Below, piece by piece: positions 61,958 to 64,000 of a stretch of 64,000 nt of DNA; the stretch's first letter is position 1; each line of letters opens with the position of its first letter. Under the pieces are notes generated by a model. That model made no database searches. It was not told the DNA's origin and saw only the letters and a list, made by a program, of their open reading frames with translations. The stretch spans positions 2,949,001-3,013,000 of the forward strand of contig NZ_CP048422.1 of NCBI RefSeq assembly GCF_010450875.1, read 5' to 3'. Source of the DNA: Sphingomonas insulae. Its GTDB lineage: Bacteria; Pseudomonadota; Alphaproteobacteria; Sphingomonadales; Sphingomonadaceae. The position numbers were made by a program, and so were the translations under genes.

Positions 61958-62410
61958 ATGAGCGGCTTCAACATCGATGCATTCATGAACCACCGGTTCG
62001 GCGGCCACGGCGGCGCGCTGGGCATCGTCTATCACGCGCGGAGCGATGCGCCCGGCGATACGTGGGTCGAACTCGCTTTGCCCTATGCCGGGGCGCTGAT
62101 CGGCGACACCGATACGGGGGTGCTGGCATCCGGCCCGATCATCGCGCTGATGGACATGGCGACCAGCGTCGCGGTGTGGGTGAAGCGGGGCAGGTTCGCG
62201 CCCCAGGCGACGCTGGACCTGCGCGTCGATTACCTGCGCCCCGCGGTGCCGGGCCGCACCGTGATCGGCCGCGGCGAATGCCTGAAAGTCACCCGCTCGA
62301 TCGCCTTCGTCCGCGGCATCGCCTATGACGAGACGCCCGACGATCCGCTGGCGCATGTCGCCGGCACCTTCATGCTGATGGATGCGCAGGCGATGGGGGC
62401 GGCGGCATGA
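61958..62410 (+). CDS. PaaI-type hotdog thioesterase, first of a pair
   Basis: A 150-residue acyl-CoA thioesterase-like hotdog protein. The helical segment GPIIALMDMATSVAVW and following LDLRVDYLRPAVPGRTV are family blocks. The stop overlaps the ATG of the next hotdog gene (ATGA), so two different subunits are made together, possibly as a heteromer. Confidence 0.87.
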   Translation: MSGFNIDAFMNHRFGGHGGALGIVYHARSDAPGDTWVELALPYAGALIGDTDTGVLASGPIIALMDMATSVAVWVKRGRFAPQATLDLRVDYLRPAVPGRTVIGRGECLKVTRSIAFVRGIAYDETPDDPLAHVAGTFMLMDAQAMGAAA

Positions 62411-62805
62411 GCCTGCCCCCCTATGCCGACCTGCTCGGCATCACGCTCGCGCCGCGCGACGGCGAGGCACCGGTGCTGGAGATGCCGTTCCGCGACGACG
62501 TGCTCGGCCGTCCCGGCTTCCTGCACGGCGGCGCGATCGCGGGGTTGCTGGAAGTCGCGGCGATCGTCTCGCTGCAACACGCGCTGGCGGAAGAAGGCGG
62601 CGCCAAAGGCCCGCCTGCACGTATCAAGCCGGTCAACGTCACCGTCGACTTCATGCGCGGCGGTCGCGACAAGCCGACCCATGCGGAAGGGATCGTCACC
62701 CGCCTCGGCACCCGCGTCGCCAATGTCGAGGCGATCGCCTGGCAGGACGATCGCACCAGACCGATCGCCCATGCCCGCATGAACTATTTGATCGCGCGGG
62801 ACTGA
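62407..62805 (+). CDS. PaaI-type hotdog thioesterase, second of a pair
   Basis: A 132-residue hotdog protein with LHGGAIAGLLEVAAIVSL, the phenylacetate PaaI-like active-site helix, and VTVDFMRGGRDKPTHAEG. It overlaps the first by four bases. Probably hydrolyses acyl-CoA products of the surrounding pathway. Confidence 0.87.
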   Translation: MSLPPYADLLGITLAPRDGEAPVLEMPFRDDVLGRPGFLHGGAIAGLLEVAAIVSLQHALAEEGGAKGPPARIKPVNVTVDFMRGGRDKPTHAEGIVTRLGTRVANVEAIAWQDDRTRPIAHARMNYLIARD

Positions 62806-63012
62806 AGCGCCTTCCCTTCGGTCAAAGGTAGGGGCGGCGGATGCACGAACGGTGCATCGGGCAGACGCCCAGGCAATCCAACGACGTCGAACTGGATTGG
62901 TTTAGCGAACAAGGCGGCGCCATCCTCTTCGTCACCGCCGAGTCGTTCTGGAATCCACTCCGCGGCGGGACGATCCGCTCAAGCATCTCGCCTTGCCCTT
63001 GCCGACTGGTGG

Positions 63013-63033
63013 ACCCCGGAACGGATCCGGGGT
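63013..63033. repeat. Small hairpin ACCCCGGA/TCCGGGGT
   Basis: An 8-pair stem, 5-base loop, between the thioesterase pair and the shikimate dehydrogenase homologue. Resembles the short REP-like units seen at 57880 and 58140. It lies just beyond the stop of the leftward gene. Confidence 0.45.
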
Positions 63034-63047
63034 GACGAAAGCGGGAG

Positions 63048-63866
63048 TCAGCCTCGCGCCACCGCCGCGGCATCGGTGATCTGTGCGTCGGTCGGCGTCA
63101 CGCCGGTATAGAGCACGAACTGCTCCACCGCCTGCAACACGCCGATCGCCGCGCCGGTGATCGTGCGCTTGCCTGCGTCCTGTGCCGCACGCAGCAACGG
63201 CGTTTCCGGCGGCAGCGCGACCGCGTCGAGCACCATGTCGGCCGCCGCGATCGTATCGCGATCGAACGCCAGCACGCCGGCATCCGCGCCCTCCATGCCC
63301 AGCGGCGTCACGTTGGCGAGCAGCCCCGCGGTCCGCGTCCCCACCTCCGGCGCCCAGTCCCAGCCGACCGACCCGGCCAGCGCCCGCCCGGTCGCCTCGT
63401 TCCGTGCGATCACCGTGCCCTGCGTCAATCCGGCATCGCGCAACGCGGTCGCCACCGCCTTGCCCATGCCGCCGGACCCGCGCAGCAGTACCCGCGTGCC
63501 CGCAGGCAGCCTCGCCCGCTCGACCAGCGTCCGCACCGCCGAATAATCGGTATTGTATCCGGTCAGCCGCCCGCCGTCGTTGACGATCGTGTTGACGCTG
63601 TCGATCGCGGCGGCCGATCCCTTCAGCCCGTCGAGCAACGGGATCACCGCCTCCTTGAACGGCATCGACACCGCGCATCCACGAATGCCGAGCGCACGGA
63701 TACCGCCGATCGCCGCGGGCAGGTCCTGCGTCGTGAACGCCTTGTAGACATAGTCGAGGCCGGTCAGCTCATAGAGCCGGTTGTGGAACCGCGTCCCGAA
63801 ATTGCTCGGCCGCGCCGACAGCGACATGCAGAGCAACGTGTCCCGGCCGATGAGGGGTTTGGTCAT
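63048..63866 (-). CDS. aroE: Shikimate 5-dehydrogenase family protein
   Basis: A 272-residue NADP-dependent reductase of the AroE type. It has the substrate Lys in VSMPFKEAV, the Asn/Asp pair in SVNTIVNDGG...YNTDY and the nucleotide motif GSGGMGKAVATAL. The N-terminal SLSARPSNFGTRFHNRLY resembles the AroE-like paralogues rather than the biosynthetic enzyme, so the substrate may differ from shikimate (for instance quinate). Therefore the gene symbol is tentative. Confidence 0.8.
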   Translation of the reverse strand: MTKPLIGRDTLLCMSLSARPSNFGTRFHNRLYELTGLDYVYKAFTTQDLPAAIGGIRALGIRGCAVSMPFKEAVIPLLDGLKGSAAAIDSVNTIVNDGGRLTGYNTDYSAVRTLVERARLPAGTRVLLRGSGGMGKAVATALRDAGLTQGTVIARNEATGRALAGSVGWDWAPEVGTRTAGLLANVTPLGMEGADAGVLAFDRDTIAAADMVLDAVALPPETPLLRAAQDAGKRTITGAAIGVLQAVEQFVLYTGVTPTDAQITDAAAVARG

Positions 63867-64000
63867 GAAGGTCCTTCATTCACTGTGGAGGGCGTCGCAC
63901 GCCCTCGCATCCGTCGACCCGGCGGTCGTCGGGATGACGGGGGGAAGACAGGTCGTCCGCCTCGCCTTCCCCCTCACATCGTTACTTCGCCGTCAGCCGG
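63867..64000. other. Right-edge segment, possible gene end
   Basis: Contains a perfect 8-pair hairpin GAGGGCGT/ACGCCCTC (63888-63906). At 63982-64000 the minus strand reads RLTAK then TAA, which could be the C-terminus of a leftward gene cut by the window edge. Too short to identify. Confidence 0.3.

Overview
The window is about 64 kb of a GC-rich alphaproteobacterial chromosome. Gene content and order (lepB-rnc-era, nth-dapB, a three-subunit branched-chain keto-acid dehydrogenase, a protease autotransporter, CoA-linked degradation genes) together with short dispersed intergenic repeats fit the Sphingomonadales, probably Sphingomonas or a close relative. This placement rests on gene content and protein style, not on a marker phylogeny.

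Layout. (1) 1-6.2 kb is housekeeping: partial nth, dapB, a sirtuin, era, rnc, lepB and pgi. (2) 6.2-15.7 kb has a decayed IS5-type scrap and repeats, then a Crp-like regulator divergent from a run of oxidative or detoxification genes: esterase, two catalase-fold paralogues, zinc alcohol dehydrogenase, a carboxymuconolactone-decarboxylase-family protein, a hydrolase that reads without a stop into a secreted Yellow-like protein, and a dehydrogenase. (3) 15.7-17.3 kb holds a lipoprotein with 10-residue repeats and more intergenic repeats. (4) 17.3-40 kb is an accessory island: membrane proteins, a dGTPase of the anti-phage type facing a PPDK-like protein, a secreted nuclease with a small acidic partner, a His-Xaa-Ser (Hxs) radical-SAM maturation operon, a TerY-P triad (vWA protein, PP2C phosphatase, kinase; compare E. 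coli yegL-yegK-yegI), and a minus-strand envelope operon (OmpA-like, multi-span membrane protein, lipoprotein, glycine-zipper protein). A broken IS1182-type element sits at its right edge. (5) 40.3-44.1 kb holds an ATPase, a VapBC pair and a frameshifted glutathione reductase. (6) 44.1-64 kb returns to metabolism: enoyl-CoA hydratases, cytochrome c, keto-acid dehydrogenase E2/E1beta/E1alpha, fumarylacetoacetase-like hydrolase, acyl-CoA dehydrogenase, the autotransporter, a DEAD-box helicase, nitroreductase, thiolase, SDR, two hotdog thioesterases and a shikimate dehydrogenase homologue.

How the genes work together. In the Hxs operon, overlapping stops and starts link two radical-SAM enzymes (HxsB, HxsC), the repeat-bearing substrate HxsA, a small membrane protein and a MauG-like dihaem lipoprotein, which suggests a peptide modified and then oxidised at the cell envelope. 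No hxsD is visible. The kinase/phosphatase/vWA triad and the dGTPase point to stress or phage-response functions nearby. The last 20 kb looks like a route for branched-chain amino acid or fatty acid breakdown.

Sequence quality. Three reading frames (gor, the glycine-zipper gene, the transposase N-terminus) break at runs of C (plus strand), each repaired by one extra C. This pattern suggests base-calling error as much as real mutation. No rRNA, tRNA or CRISPR array was recognised.
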